From assembly GCA_003140075.1 (NCBI GenBank), contig PLIO01000111.1, forward strand, positions 11,301 through 52,834: a stretch of 41,534 nucleotides of DNA, written 5' to 3'. The position numbers were made by a program, and so were the translations under genes. Every line of letters begins with the position of its first letter. Within the stretch, counting starts at the first letter, position 1. Under the pieces are notes generated by a model. The model was not told where the DNA came from. It saw nothing but the letters and a program-made list of their open reading frames with translations, and searched no databases. Below are positions 17,732-26,738 of this stretch, piece after piece. Source of the stretch: Acidobacteriaceae bacterium. GTDB taxonomy: Bacteria > Acidobacteriota > Terriglobia > Terriglobales > Acidobacteriaceae.

Positions 17732-18094
17732 ATGGGCGAGTCATACAGGGATTTGATCGCATGGCGCAAGGCAATGGATCTGGTGACAGACATTTATCGG
17801 GTGACCCGATCTTTTCCGCGAGATGAACTCTACGGCTTGACGAATCAACTTCGAAGAGCAGCCGTCTCCGTGCCCAGCAACATCGCGGAAGGCCAAGCCC
17901 GTTTTTCGCCGAAGGAGTTCCACCACTTTCTGAGCCATGCGCGAGGCTCATTGGTCGAAATTGAGACTCAGCTCACAATCGCTCAAAACCTTGACTACCT
18001 GAGTCCAGACCTGGCCCAACCCGTGCTTGATAAAGCAGCAGAGTTGGGCAGGGTTCTCAATGGGCTCATCGCCTCCATCAAGTCTGCGGCGTGA
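17732..18094 (+). CDS. Four-helix-bundle protein (23S rRNA intervening-sequence/Avd-like)
   Basis: 120-residue all-helical protein with the family signature: LIAWRKAMDLV at the start, DELYGLTNQLRRAAVSVPSNIAEG in the middle, then a helix with SHARGSLVEIETQL. The family (TIGR02436) is known from ORFs inside 23S rRNA intervening sequences and from Avd accessory proteins of diversity-generating retroelements; its biochemical role is mostly unknown. The start at 17732 has GGAGG with 6 nt spacing. No reverse transcriptase or template/variable repeat pair is visible nearby. The gene is framed by inverted AGTTCTC/GAGAACT heptad arrays and interrupts the phoU-phoB neighbourhood, which suggests a small mobile unit (inference). 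Confidence 0.88.
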   Translation: MGESYRDLIAWRKAMDLVTDIYRVTRSFPRDELYGLTNQLRRAAVSVPSNIAEGQARFSPKEFHHFLSHARGSLVEIETQLTIAQNLDYLSPDLAQPVLDKAAELGRVLNGLIASIKSAA

Positions 18095-18127
18095 AGGCTG
18101 GCAAACGCGGGTGCTCGGTTTTGCGTT

Positions 18128-18168
18128 GCTGAGAACTGAGAACTGAGAACTGAGAACTGAGAACTGGG
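18128..18168. repeat. Right inverted heptad array of the four-helix-bundle unit
   Basis: Five copies of TGAGAAC with a 7-bp period, beginning GCTGAGAAC on the inner side and ending AACTGGG on the outer side. This mirrors the shorter left array at 17598-17616. Confidence 0.75.
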
Positions 18169-18295
18169 AACCGCTTCCGAAATTCATCATTCATTCACAC
18201 GCGAGAAACACTCTCGCAACATTCTCAAAATAGAGTCGAAGCGGTACCCAGCGCACACCAGGCTCACTCTGGGGCCAAGCCGTATTTAGGTGACG

Positions 18296-19048
18296 ATGCA
18301 CTCCCCCACTGGATATTACGAGCCGCTCGGCGATGCCGGCATCGCGGCGGTGTCACGTTCTCTTGTCTTCGTGGTCGAAGACGAAGGAGATATCGCGCGG
18401 CTGATCTCCCATAATCTGCAGGCTGCCGGTTTTGACGTGCAAAGCTTTGTGAGCGGCGGATCGGTGGTTTCCGAAGCTCTGCGGGAAATGCCCTCGCTCT
18501 TTCTTCTGGACGTGATGCTGCCCGGCGCGGACGGTTTCGACCTTTGCCGCCAGATCCGGCAGACTCCGACTCTCTCCTCCACACCCATTATTTTCCTGAC
18601 CGCCAAGACCGCCGAGGCCGACCGGGTGAAGGGGCTCGAGATGGGTGGGGACGACTACATCACCAAACCCTTCAGCCCGCGCGAGCTGGTGGCCCGGGTT
18701 CGTAGCGTGCTGCGCGGCTTGCGTAAACCGCCGGAGACGCCGGAGGTGCTTCGCCTCGGAGGTCTTGAAATCGATGCTGCTTCAATGACTGTGCAGGTGG
18801 ATGGGCGAGCGGTTCTGACCACCGTGCGAGAATTCCGTCTGCTGGAGTATCTGGCTACGCACTGCGGCCGCGTGCTCACGCGCGACCAGTTGCTGGACGC
18901 GGTATGGAAGGAAACTCCCTTTGTAACGCCGCGCTCGATTGACGTTTATGTGCGGCGGCTGCGGGAGAAAATAGAGATCGATCCTCGCCATCCAAAATAC
19001 CTGAAAACTCTGCGCGGCATCGGCTATCGCTTCGAATCCCCCAAGTAG
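18296..19048 (+). CDS. OmpR/PhoB-family response regulator
   Basis: 250 residues. The N-terminal receiver domain begins LVFVVEDEGD (acidic pocket), has the phosphoacceptor Asp in FLLDVMLPGADG, the conserved Thr in IIFLTAKT, and the Lys in DDYITKPFSPREL. The C-terminal winged helix carries VLTTVREFRLLEYLATHCGRVLTRDQLLDAVW and ends LKTLRGIGYRFE, typical of PhoB-like DNA-binding regulators. ATG at 18296 has AGGTGA just upstream; an in-frame GTG at 18290 is less likely. No partner histidine kinase is in the window. Location after phoU supports a role in phosphate response, but that is inference. A heptad-array hairpin follows the stop codon directly. Confidence 0.9.
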   Translation: MHSPTGYYEPLGDAGIAAVSRSLVFVVEDEGDIARLISHNLQAAGFDVQSFVSGGSVVSEALREMPSLFLLDVMLPGADGFDLCRQIRQTPTLSSTPIIFLTAKTAEADRVKGLEMGGDDYITKPFSPRELVARVRSVLRGLRKPPETPEVLRLGGLEIDAASMTVQVDGRAVLTTVREFRLLEYLATHCGRVLTRDQLLDAVWKETPFVTPRSIDVYVRRLREKIEIDPRHPKYLKTLRGIGYRFESPK

Positions 19049-19147
19049 AAAAGCAGTTCTCAGTTCTCAGTTCTCAGTTCGGGATGCGCGTTTCAGGTTG
19101 GGGCTTTTACTGAGACCTGGGAACCGAGAACTGAGAACTGCCCTTTT
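19049..19147. repeat. Near-empty inverted heptad-array hairpin
   Basis: The left arm at 19049-19080 contains AAAAGCAGTTCTCAGTTCTC and further copies. The right arm at about 19109-19147 ends GAGAACTGAGAACTGCCCTTTT. The arms are the same AGTTCTC/GAGAACT units that frame the four-helix-bundle gene, but only about 28 bp separate them. It begins immediately after the regulator stop codon and may double as a transcription terminator. Confidence 0.7.
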
Positions 19148-19189
19148 GATTTATCCTGTCGTCTACTCGCTTCTCAACCTGCAATCCTC

Positions 19190-22084
19190 ATGACCCGGCC
19201 TAAACCACTGTGGAAGGCGGATGACCAAAAGTCCCGCTTGTCCGAGCTTACGGCATCGTCGAACGATTCCTCCAAGGATCACTCCTTGCGGCGGGATGTG
19301 CGCTCGCTGGGTGCGTTGCTTGGGCGAGTGCTGGTGGAGCAGGTGGGCCAGGAGTTATTCGATACCGTTGAAGAGCTGCGGCGGCTGATGATTCGACATC
19401 GCGAGCGGGTTGGGCACAGCCCGGTTGTAGCGGCGCGCGGCGAGCTCATGGTTCGGGCGCAGGCGATGATCTCAGAAATGGATCTGGCCCGCGCTTATCA
19501 AGTGACCAAGGCCTTCGCCATCTACTTCGAACTCACCAACCTGGCGGAGACGAACCATCGCAAGCGCCGGCGGCGTGCCGGGCAGTTGGACCGGCAGCGC
19601 GCGCCGCTGGCGGGATCGTTCCGCGGGACGTTATTGCGCATGAAGGAAGCCGGCATCTCCGCCGACGAGGCATTCATGGCTCTTCGCCGAGTCATGGTCA
19701 CTCCGGTATTCACGGCTCACCCTACCGAAGTTGCCCGACAGACAGTCCTCCTGAAGCGGCGCCGCATCGCTGAACAACTGGAGCGGCTGGATCGACTTCC
19801 GCTTACCGTGGGCGAGGCATTGCGCTGCGAACAGATCATCCATGCGGAAATTACTTCGCTTTGGCAAACCGACGAAGTTCGCCAGACCAAGCCTACTGTG
19901 GACGACGAGATCCGCATGGGACTGCGTTACTTTCGGTTGTCGCTATTCGAGACCCTGCCGCGCATCTACGCCGAAGTGGCGGAATCGGTGCGCGACGTTT
20001 ACGGCATGGCCCTGGACGCGGAGGAGTTGCCAAACCTGTTGAGCTTTGGGTCGTGGATCGGCGGTGACCGTGACGGCAATCCTCTGGTCAAGCCGGAATG
20101 CGTGAAGGATGCGCTGGAGCTGGCGCGGACGGTGATTCTTCGCGAATACATCCGGCAGGTGGAGTTCCTGAGCGATTGCCTGAGTTCGTCGTCGCAGCAG
20201 GTCGCCGCTTCCGCGGAGATGGTTACGCGCCTGGCGCAGTACAAAGGCTCCATGCCCGCGGCCTCGATGCTCTGGGGGCCGGGCAACACGGTCGAGCACT
20301 ACCGACGGTTTCTTTCCTATGTGCTGCACCGCTTGCAGCGCAGCCGCGAAGGGTTGAACGCGCAGGATTCCTACAAGAATGCAACGGAGTTTGAATCGGA
20401 CCTGACGATGGTGCGGTCCAGCCTGATGGCGAATCGCGGGCAGCGGCTGGTGGCGGCCTTTGTCGATCCACTATTGCGCCAGCTCCGCACCTTCGGCTTT
20501 CATTTGCAGGTTCTCGACATTCGCCAGCACGCCCGCGTGCACGCGGAAGTTCTGCAGGAGATTGGCACGAACAGGATCGAGTTAAGAAAGGTCGGACTGC
20601 GCAGCGCGGAGCTGAAAAAACTAAGAAAGTCCGAACTAAGAAACACGAGCCCAGCCCTGGCTGCGGGCGCTGCTTTGCCCGATAGCGGCGAAGCGGTTTC
20701 TCCGCAGGCGCGGGAACTGATCGATACATTCCACACCATTCAGCAACTCAAGCAGAGTTATCCCGCGCGTTCCATACGGCAATACATCATTAGCGGCGCT
20801 GAGTCCGAAGACGACGTGCTCAACGTGGTCCGGCTGGCGAAAGCCGGTGGCGTGAGTCTTGCCGGTTTTGGCGACGATCCGTCTCTGAGCGGCCCAGGCC
20901 TTGGCGATCCAGGCCTGATGCCGGTGCCGCTCTTTGAGTCGATCGATTCATTGCGCGCGGCGGGTGACGTGATGCGCCGTTTGTGGATACATCCTGAGTA
21001 TCAACCTCTGCTCGACTCCTGGGGACGATGGCAGGAAGTGATGCTGGGCTATTCCGACTCCAATAAAGATGGAGGAATGCTGACCAGCACATGGGAGTTA
21101 CACAAAGCGCATCGGGAGTTGCATCGTGCCGCACAAGAATGTGGAGTGAAGCTGCGCCTCTTCCATGGCCGCGGGGGTACGGTGGGGCGCGGCGGCGGGC
21201 CCACGCATGCCGCGATCCTGGCGCAGCCGGAAGGCTGCTTCTCCGGACGCATCCGCATCACGGAACAGGGAGAGGTTCTCAACTGGAAGTACGCCGACGC
21301 CGTGCTGGCGGAATGGAATCTGGAATTGATGATCGCCGCCAGCCTGGAAGCGCTTACGCGCTCCGGTGCCCAGCCAGCAAAAGATCAGGCGCGCTGGGAA
21401 GAGGCTATGGAGGAAATGTCGGCGGAAGCATACCGGGTATATCGCCGCGATGTCGCAGAAAATGCCGATGTGCTGGACTACTTCGAGCAGGCCACGCCGG
21501 TGCATGAATTGGACGCGGCGCGCATCGGTTCGCGGCCATCGCGCCGCACCAAGGGCCGACGCCTGGAGGATTTGCGCGCCATTCCATGGGTGTTTGGGTG
21601 GATGCAGAGCCGCCATGCTGTGCCGGCCTGGTATGGAGTTGGGAAAGGACTAGAGAGCTTCGCCACGAAAGGAAGAAGCCACGAGCGGCTGCTGCGCGAA
21701 ATGTTGAAACACTTCGCGCTCTTCTCGGACTTGATCCGCAACGTCGAACTCGGCATGGCCAAAGCCGATCTCGACATTGCCCGGGTTTACTCCGGACTGG
21801 TGAAGAATGCGGCATTGCGCACGCGCGTGTTCGCTATGCTGGAGGATGAGTTTCTGCGGTCGAGGCAAATGATTCTGCGTATCTCCGGTCAGCGCGAGTT
21901 GCTGGCCGGCAACCGGGTACTGGCGCGCTCCATTCACCTCCGCAATCCCTACGTCGATCCCATGAGCTTGATCCAGGTGGAGCTTTTGCGCCGCAAGCAG
22001 CAGGGGCAGGATCTGGCGAAGCTGGAATATCCTCTCGGAGCGACGATCAACGGCATTGCCGCCGGACTGCATAACACGGGATAA
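19190..22084 (+). CDS. ppc: Phosphoenolpyruvate carboxylase
   Basis: 964 residues, full length for the bacterial type. It fixes bicarbonate onto PEP to give oxaloacetate, an anaplerotic reaction. Signatures in order: VFTAHPTE with catalytic His177, GSWIGGDRDGNP, GYSDSNKDGG, FHGRGGTVGRGGGPTHAA with the mobile active-site loop, RITEQGE, WVFGWMQSRH, and the invariant C-terminal ending AAGLHNTG. ATG at 19190 was taken as the start although no clear ribosome binding site precedes it; the gene follows a heptad-array hairpin. Around residues 465-485 there is a Lys/Arg/Leu-rich stretch (LRKVGLRSAELKKLRKSEL) not expected in the family, encoded by repetitive DNA. The active-site motifs are intact. Confidence 0.96.
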   Translation: MTRPKPLWKADDQKSRLSELTASSNDSSKDHSLRRDVRSLGALLGRVLVEQVGQELFDTVEELRRLMIRHRERVGHSPVVAARGELMVRAQAMISEMDLARAYQVTKAFAIYFELTNLAETNHRKRRRRAGQLDRQRAPLAGSFRGTLLRMKEAGISADEAFMALRRVMVTPVFTAHPTEVARQTVLLKRRRIAEQLERLDRLPLTVGEALRCEQIIHAEITSLWQTDEVRQTKPTVDDEIRMGLRYFRLSLFETLPRIYAEVAESVRDVYGMALDAEELPNLLSFGSWIGGDRDGNPLVKPECVKDALELARTVILREYIRQVEFLSDCLSSSSQQVAASAEMVTRLAQYKGSMPAASMLWGPGNTVEHYRRFLSYVLHRLQRSREGLNAQDSYKNATEFESDLTMVRSSLMANRGQRLVAAFVDPLLRQLRTFGFHLQVLDIRQHARVHAEVLQEIGTNRIELRKVGLRSAELKKLRKSELRNTSPALAAGAALPDSGEAVSPQARELIDTFHTIQQLKQSYPARSIRQYIISGAESEDDVLNVVRLAKAGGVSLAGFGDDPSLSGPGLGDPGLMPVPLFESIDSLRAAGDVMRRLWIHPEYQPLLDSWGRWQEVMLGYSDSNKDGGMLTSTWELHKAHRELHRAAQECGVKLRLFHGRGGTVGRGGGPTHAAILAQPEGCFSGRIRITEQGEVLNWKYADAVLAEWNLELMIAASLEALTRSGAQPAKDQARWEEAMEEMSAEAYRVYRRDVAENADVLDYFEQATPVHELDAARIGSRPSRRTKGRRLEDLRAIPWVFGWMQSRHAVPAWYGVGKGLESFATKGRSHERLLREMLKHFALFSDLIRNVELGMAKADLDIARVYSGLVKNAALRTRVFAMLEDEFLRSRQMILRISGQRELLAGNRVLARSIHLRNPYVDPMSLIQVELLRRKQQGQDLAKLEYPLGATINGIAAGLHNTG

Positions 22085-22261
22085 AACTCTCTGCTAACCA
22101 TCCCGCTGACGGCCCGTCTGTAGTATGTTGTTCTGCGGGAAGAAGGCCGAGGTGTGTCGCTTGGCTCCCCGTGTGTGGAACGCGCGCGTGCTTACGTGTG
22201 TACATGCAATCAGCCATTGCCATTCTCACTGCCATCCCGTCCACTCCCAGAAAGAGGCACC

Positions 22262-24387
22262 ATGTCTATTTCCCGCGTCTTCCTGTATCTGTTCCTGACC
22301 TTGCCGCTTGCCCTGCTCGGGCAGACTCCAACTCTCAACTCCGCCGTCGCGACTGCCGCAGCCGATGAAAAGAAAGATGCTCCCAAGCTTGAGCACTTCG
22401 ACCCAACCTTGATCGACAAAGCGCTCAACCCTTGCGACGACTTCTATAAGTACGCCTGCAACAAGTGGCTTGCGGCGAATCCGATTCCGCCCGACCAAGT
22501 CTATTGGAGCACCGGAAGCGGCCTGGAATTGTGGAACGACACCGCGCTGCGCGAAACTCTCGAAGCGAACAGCAAGGACGATCCCAAGCGAACTCCCGTG
22601 CAGCAGAAGATCGGCGATTATTGGGCCGCCTGCATGGACGAGAGCGGCATCGAGGCGGCGGGCCTGAAGCCGCTGCAGCCGGAACTCGGCCGCATTGCCG
22701 CCCTCAAATCCAAGACGGAGATCACGCTCGAAATCGCCCATCTTCATCACATGTTTCATGGCGCCTGGGAGCAGTCGGACAATCAGACGAACTCTCCATT
22801 TTTTGGCTTCACGGGACAGCAGGATTATGACGATGCTTCCAAGGTGGTGGCGCAAATCGATCAGGGCGGTCTAAGCCTGCCCAATCGCGACTATTACATC
22901 AACACCGACGAGAAGTCGGTAGAAACTCTCAAGAAATTCCGCACGCATCTGCAGAAGATGTTTGTGCTGGTGGGAGAAACGGAAGCGCAGGCCAGCGCCG
23001 ACGCGGGCACCGTGATTGAACTGGAAACCGCCATGGCCAAGGCGCAAATGGATAACGTCAAGCGCCGCGACCCGAAAAACGTGAACAACAAGATGAGCCT
23101 GGCGCAGATCCGGGAACTGACGCCTTCCATCGAGTGGGATGTTTATCTGAAAGCGGTAAACGCCCCGGCCAGCGACCACTACATTGTCACCGCACCAGAT
23201 TTTTTCCGTGCTGAGGACAAACTGCTGGCGGAGCATCCGCTTGAGCATTGGAAGACCTACATGCGCTGGGAAGTGATTGGCCATGCTGCGCCGTATCTAA
23301 CCAAAGCGATGGTCGACGAAAATTTTGACTTCTTTGCGCACACGCTGGCAGGCCAGGAACAGAACCTGCCGCGCTGGCGGCGCTGCACCAACGCAGCCGA
23401 CCGCGATCTCGGTGAAGCTCTGGGCCAGGCTTATGTGGACCGTGCTTTTCCGCCGGAGAGCCGGGCGCGCACCATTGAAATGGTGCATGCCATCGAGCGC
23501 GCTATGCATGATGACATTGAAAGCGCGACCTGGATGACGCCCGCCACCAAGGAACAGGCCATCGTGAAGCTGAAAGGAATCGAAGACAAAATCGGCTATC
23601 CGTCGCACTGGCGCGATTATTCCAGCGTGAAGATCACGCGCGAAAGCTATCTCATCAACGAAGAGCACGCTTCTTCGTTCGAATTTGAGCGCTGGGTTGC
23701 TAAGATCGGCAAGCCCGTAGACCGCGGTGAGTGGACCATGACGCCGCCGACCATCAACGCGTACTACGATCCACAATTGAATACGATCAACTTTCCGGCC
23801 GGCATTCTGCAGCCACCTTTCTTCGAGAAGACCATGGATGATTCCGTAAACTATGGCGCAATCGGCATGGTGATCGGCCACGAACTCACGCACGGCTTCG
23901 ACGACCAGGGCCGCCAAGTTCGACGCTCGACGGCAACCTGCGCGACTGGTGGACCGCGGAAGATGGCAAGCAGTACGACGAACGCGGCAAATGTATCTCC
24001 GACGAATACACGCAGGAGGTTCCCGATGCCGGTCCCGGAGTCAAGCAAAACGGCCTGCTAACCCAGGGCGAGGACACAGCGGACAATGGCGGCATCCACC
24101 TCGCGCTCTTTGCGCTTGAAGCCGAACTCAAGAAGCAGGGCAAATCGCTCGACGACAAAGGTCCCGATGGCTGGACCTACCGTCAGCGCTTCTTCCTCTC
24201 GAACGCCTATTCGTGGTGTGCAAACATCCGGCCAGAAGTGGCGCGGCTGGCGGTCACCACCGATCCGCACTCGTTGCCGATTTTCCGCATCGATAATGTG
24301 GTTTCGAACATGTCCGAGTTTGCCCAGGCCTTCGGCTGCAAAGCTGGTCAGAAGATGGTTCGGGCGAACGCTTGCCGAGTGTGGTGA
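22262..24387 (+). pseudogene. Secreted M13-family metallopeptidase, frameshifted
   Basis: Neprilysin-like zinc endopeptidase (M13, PepO type). The start at 22262 follows AAAGAGG and gives a Sec signal (VFLYLFLTLPLALLG). The CNKWLAANPIP region and VIGHELTHGFDDQG (zinc His540 and catalytic Glu) are in one frame. After DDQGR, near 23910-23928, the frame is lost; that frame stops at 24061 with a non-homologous tail. The correct continuation (DGNLRDWW..., third zinc ligand Glu in GEDTADNGG, family C terminus ANACRVW) runs in another frame to TGA at 24385-24387. Two single-base insertions about 12 bases apart explain this. It is either a real disruption or a sequencing/assembly error; the rest shows no decay. 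Confidence 0.88.
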
Positions 24388-24432
24388 GCGGATCGATTGT
24401 GTTTTGCAGAGACATAGTCTGCAAATGAAATG

Positions 24433-24452
24433 GGCCAGCTTGCGGGCTGGCC
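24433..24452. terminator. Hairpin between convergent genes
   Basis: GGCCAGC (24433-24439) pairs perfectly with GCTGGCC (24446-24452) around a 6-nt loop. It is followed on the plus strand by a pyrimidine-rich stretch but not a clean T-run. It lies between the convergent M13 peptidase and DUF2911 genes, consistent with a bidirectional terminator. Confidence 0.5.
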
Positions 24453-24489
24453 TATCTCTCCTTATGCGACCGTTCGAAACGGGGTTTGG

Positions 24490-25569
24490 CTAGCGATTGA
24501 TGTCGTCCTTCGATTGCAGGCGCTTGATGTAATTCTGCAAGTTGGATTTGTTGGCATCATCCGGCACGCCCGCGAGAGCCGATTGAATCTCTTTGACGGC
24601 ATTGTCGAAATCTCCCTGTCCGCTGTATACGCGGGCCAGACCCACATGCGTCGTCCAATAGTCAGGGAACCTCTTCGCATTTGAGCGATAAACGGCGAAC
24701 GCCTCGTCCTGCTTCTTGTCTCGCTGCAACTGACGGCCATAGAAATAAAGCTGCAGCGCGCTGCCCTTCTCCAACGCCTTGTTGCGGAACTCCGTGGCGG
24801 CATCCTTGCGGCCCAGGGTCTCCAGAATGCGCGACTTGTTGAGCAGATTGTCGAAGCGTTCTTCCGCCTGAATCGATTGATCTTCGTCTTTCAAAGCCTC
24901 GTCCAGATCAATCTTGTTGGCGAGGAGATAGCCGGCGGCATCGTCCCATCCTTCCCAGTAGTATTGATTGAGCCCGCGGATTTGCCGGTGAAGGCTGGCG
25001 GTGACGATGTCGTTGACGTTGACCGCAACTTTGAAAGGCACCGCGACCTTATCCCAGCGCAGCGTAACCACGGTGGAATCGGGCTTGAGATCGTCGAAAT
25101 CGTAGGCCAGCGCATCGTGCAATTCAGCCGTCTGCGGCTTCACCGTAACCCGCAGCGCGTCCTCATCCTGCTTGTAGCTGAAGCTTCCCCAGGCGGTGGA
25201 GGTCTTCGAAAAAATCACGGTCCACTGATTCTCGCCGGGAATCATGTGCAGGCCGTAGGTTCCTTTATCGAGCGCCTGGCCTTCGATTGTGACCGGATCA
25301 CTAAACGTAATCGTGGTGTTTTCGTTGGCTCCCGCGCGCCAGACTTGTCCGTAAGGCACAACCTTGCCCCAGATCTGGCGGCCATTGGCCAGCGGCCGGT
25401 GATAGTTGATGGTGATATCGGTGATGCCGATGCGCTGCGTGATCCGCGCATGCTGGCTCTGCCGGGGCAGATCGAGCATCAGGGTTTCTCCGGTGGCGGT
25501 TTGAGCGTGACAAAGGCTCGCCATCGACAAAACTCCGGATAACAAAACAAGCAGACGAAATCTGTGCAT
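24490..25569 (-). CDS. Exported DUF2911 protein with C-terminal TPR-like repeats
   Basis: 359 residues. A Sec signal at the N terminus ends near SLCHAQ. Residues about 30-190 match DUF2911: ITDITINYHRPLANGRQIWGKVVPYGQVWRAGANENTTITFS, with later KGTYGLHMIPG. The C-terminal third has helical pairs typical of TPR (LETLGRKDAATEFRNKAL, VGLARVYSGQGDFDNAVKEI). The function of DUF2911 is unknown; such proteins are common in Acidobacteriota and Bacteroidota and are likely periplasmic or surface exposed. GAGGAG lies upstream of the start. It is divergent from imuA, with about 280 bases between the two starts. Confidence 0.88.
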   Translation of the reverse strand: MHRFRLLVLLSGVLSMASLCHAQTATGETLMLDLPRQSQHARITQRIGITDITINYHRPLANGRQIWGKVVPYGQVWRAGANENTTITFSDPVTIEGQALDKGTYGLHMIPGENQWTVIFSKTSTAWGSFSYKQDEDALRVTVKPQTAELHDALAYDFDDLKPDSTVVTLRWDKVAVPFKVAVNVNDIVTASLHRQIRGLNQYYWEGWDDAAGYLLANKIDLDEALKDEDQSIQAEERFDNLLNKSRILETLGRKDAATEFRNKALEKGSALQLYFYGRQLQRDKKQDEAFAVYRSNAKRFPDYWTTHVGLARVYSGQGDFDNAVKEIQSALAGVPDDANKSNLQNYIKRLQSKDDINR

Positions 25570-25746
25570 GGAATACTCCTCGTTGTGGTGGGACTCGAAC
25601 AGCCGTTCAGTCGCAACCCCTGGGACAAAATTTTGAATGGAGCACCCGCGCCTGACCGCTGTGCTGTTTGGCTTAGACGGGCAGCGGATGTCAAGGTAAG
25701 CAATTGGATGGACCGGGACCGGACGAAACTCCTCTCAGATTTCAGC

Positions 25747-25775
25747 TTGACAATCTTTGCCGCCGGGTGCAGAAT
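25747..25775 (+). promoter_or_regulatory. Candidate sigma70-type promoter of the imu operon
   Basis: A consensus TTGACA (25747-25752) and CAGAAT (25770-25775) are separated by exactly 17 bases. The predicted start of transcription near 25782 leaves a leader of about 70 nt. No palindromic LexA box was recognised around it. Confidence 0.55.
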
Positions 25776-25806
25776 TCTTAAAGGCGAACAAAAAGCGAAT
25801 ATGCCT

Positions 25807-25825
25807 CCGGGGCTTCCTGCCCCGG
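25807..25825 (+). other. Hairpin in the imuA leader
   Basis: CCGGGGC-TTCCT-GCCCCGG is a perfect 7-bp stem with a 5-nt loop, lying between the candidate promoter and the imuA ribosome binding site. A similar stem with an ATCCT loop occurs in the 38938-38984 repeat. Confidence 0.5.
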
Positions 25826-25852
25826 CGTTCCCTGAAATTTTCCGAGGAATCT

Positions 25853-26737
25853 ATGTCTTCCGCAGTGTTTTCCACTTCGGCGGCCCAGGGCCGCCCTTTT
25901 GTCTTTGATAATGAAGCTGTTGCCGAAGTCTGCCCGCAACCATCCGGGACGGAATTTGCCGAAGGGCGCCCGCCGCAGCGAGTGGTCTCCGCAAGTTTTC
26001 CTGGGACCTTCAAAGATTCGAGGCTGGCCGGCGTCACCCCGGCTTCACGATTAGAGCTGCGTCCTGCTCCAGAAATGGTCTCCAGCGGCATCGCCGCGAT
26101 GGATGCGCTTACCGGAGGCCTGCCACGCGGTTGCCTGACTGAAATTTGCGGTCCGGCCTCATCTGGCCGCACCACCTTGCTGCTGGCTGCACTGGCCGCT
26201 GCCACCCGCCGCGGAGAATTCTGCGCAGTCGTGGACGCTAGCGATGCTCTCGATCCGCAGTCTGCCGCCGCCGCGGGGGTCGAATTGGACCGGTTGCTGT
26301 GGGTGCGCTGCTGGGAAAATTCGCATAAGGCCGAGCACAACCTGGAACAACTTCTGCGGGTTGCGGATCTGCTGCTCGAAAGCGGAGGCTTCGGACTGAT
26401 CGCCCTCGATCTCGGCGATCTTCCGCCGCAGACAGCGCGCCGCATCCCGCTGACCACGTGGTTTCGTTTCCGCCGCGCCGTGGAGCATACGCTCACCGTG
26501 CTGCTGGCAGTCGAGCGGCAGTCCATCGCCGGAAGCTGCTCCTCTTTATTAATAAAGCTGACATCGCCGGGAAATCGAGTAAACGAGCCCATGGGTTCTC
26601 AACTTCCAGCGCCCACCCATGCGCACTTGTTGACTGGTCTGGAACTCACAGCGGAATTGGTGCGATCCCGGCTGGATCGCAAACCGGTTCATTCCGCCGA
26701 AATCAAATTCGCCAGCAAAACCGCGTGGGCGGGATGA
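25853..26737 (+). CDS. imuA: ImuA-type RecA-like mutasome protein
   Basis: 294 residues. A RecA-like core starts near residue 75 (SSGIAAMDALTGGLPRGCLTEI). A P-loop-like GPASSGRTT follows at 100-108, in which the usual Walker Lys is Arg106. The strand FGLIALDLGDLP is at the Walker B position. ImuA is the accessory subunit of the damage-inducible translesion synthesis complex with ImuB and DnaE2. The frame is open upstream, but ATG at 25853 has GAGGAA 4 nt before it. It is the first gene of a three-gene operon. The gap to imuB is filled by a repeat hairpin. The Lys to Arg change suggests weak or no ATP hydrolysis, which is inference. Confidence 0.85.
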   Translation: MSSAVFSTSAAQGRPFVFDNEAVAEVCPQPSGTEFAEGRPPQRVVSASFPGTFKDSRLAGVTPASRLELRPAPEMVSSGIAAMDALTGGLPRGCLTEICGPASSGRTTLLLAALAAATRRGEFCAVVDASDALDPQSAAAAGVELDRLLWVRCWENSHKAEHNLEQLLRVADLLLESGGFGLIALDLGDLPPQTARRIPLTTWFRFRRAVEHTLTVLLAVERQSIAGSCSSLLIKLTSPGNRVNEPMGSQLPAPTHAHLLTGLELTAELVRSRLDRKPVHSAEIKFASKTAWAG

Positions 26738-26738
26738 A

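Noticed and set aside
17598-18168. Diversity-generating retroelement, suggested by the Avd-like gene
   Set aside because: No reverse transcriptase, template repeat or variable repeat pair is present in the window.
17598-19147. CRISPR array from the regular short repeats
   Set aside because: The period is 7 bp with no spacers, and no cas genes occur.
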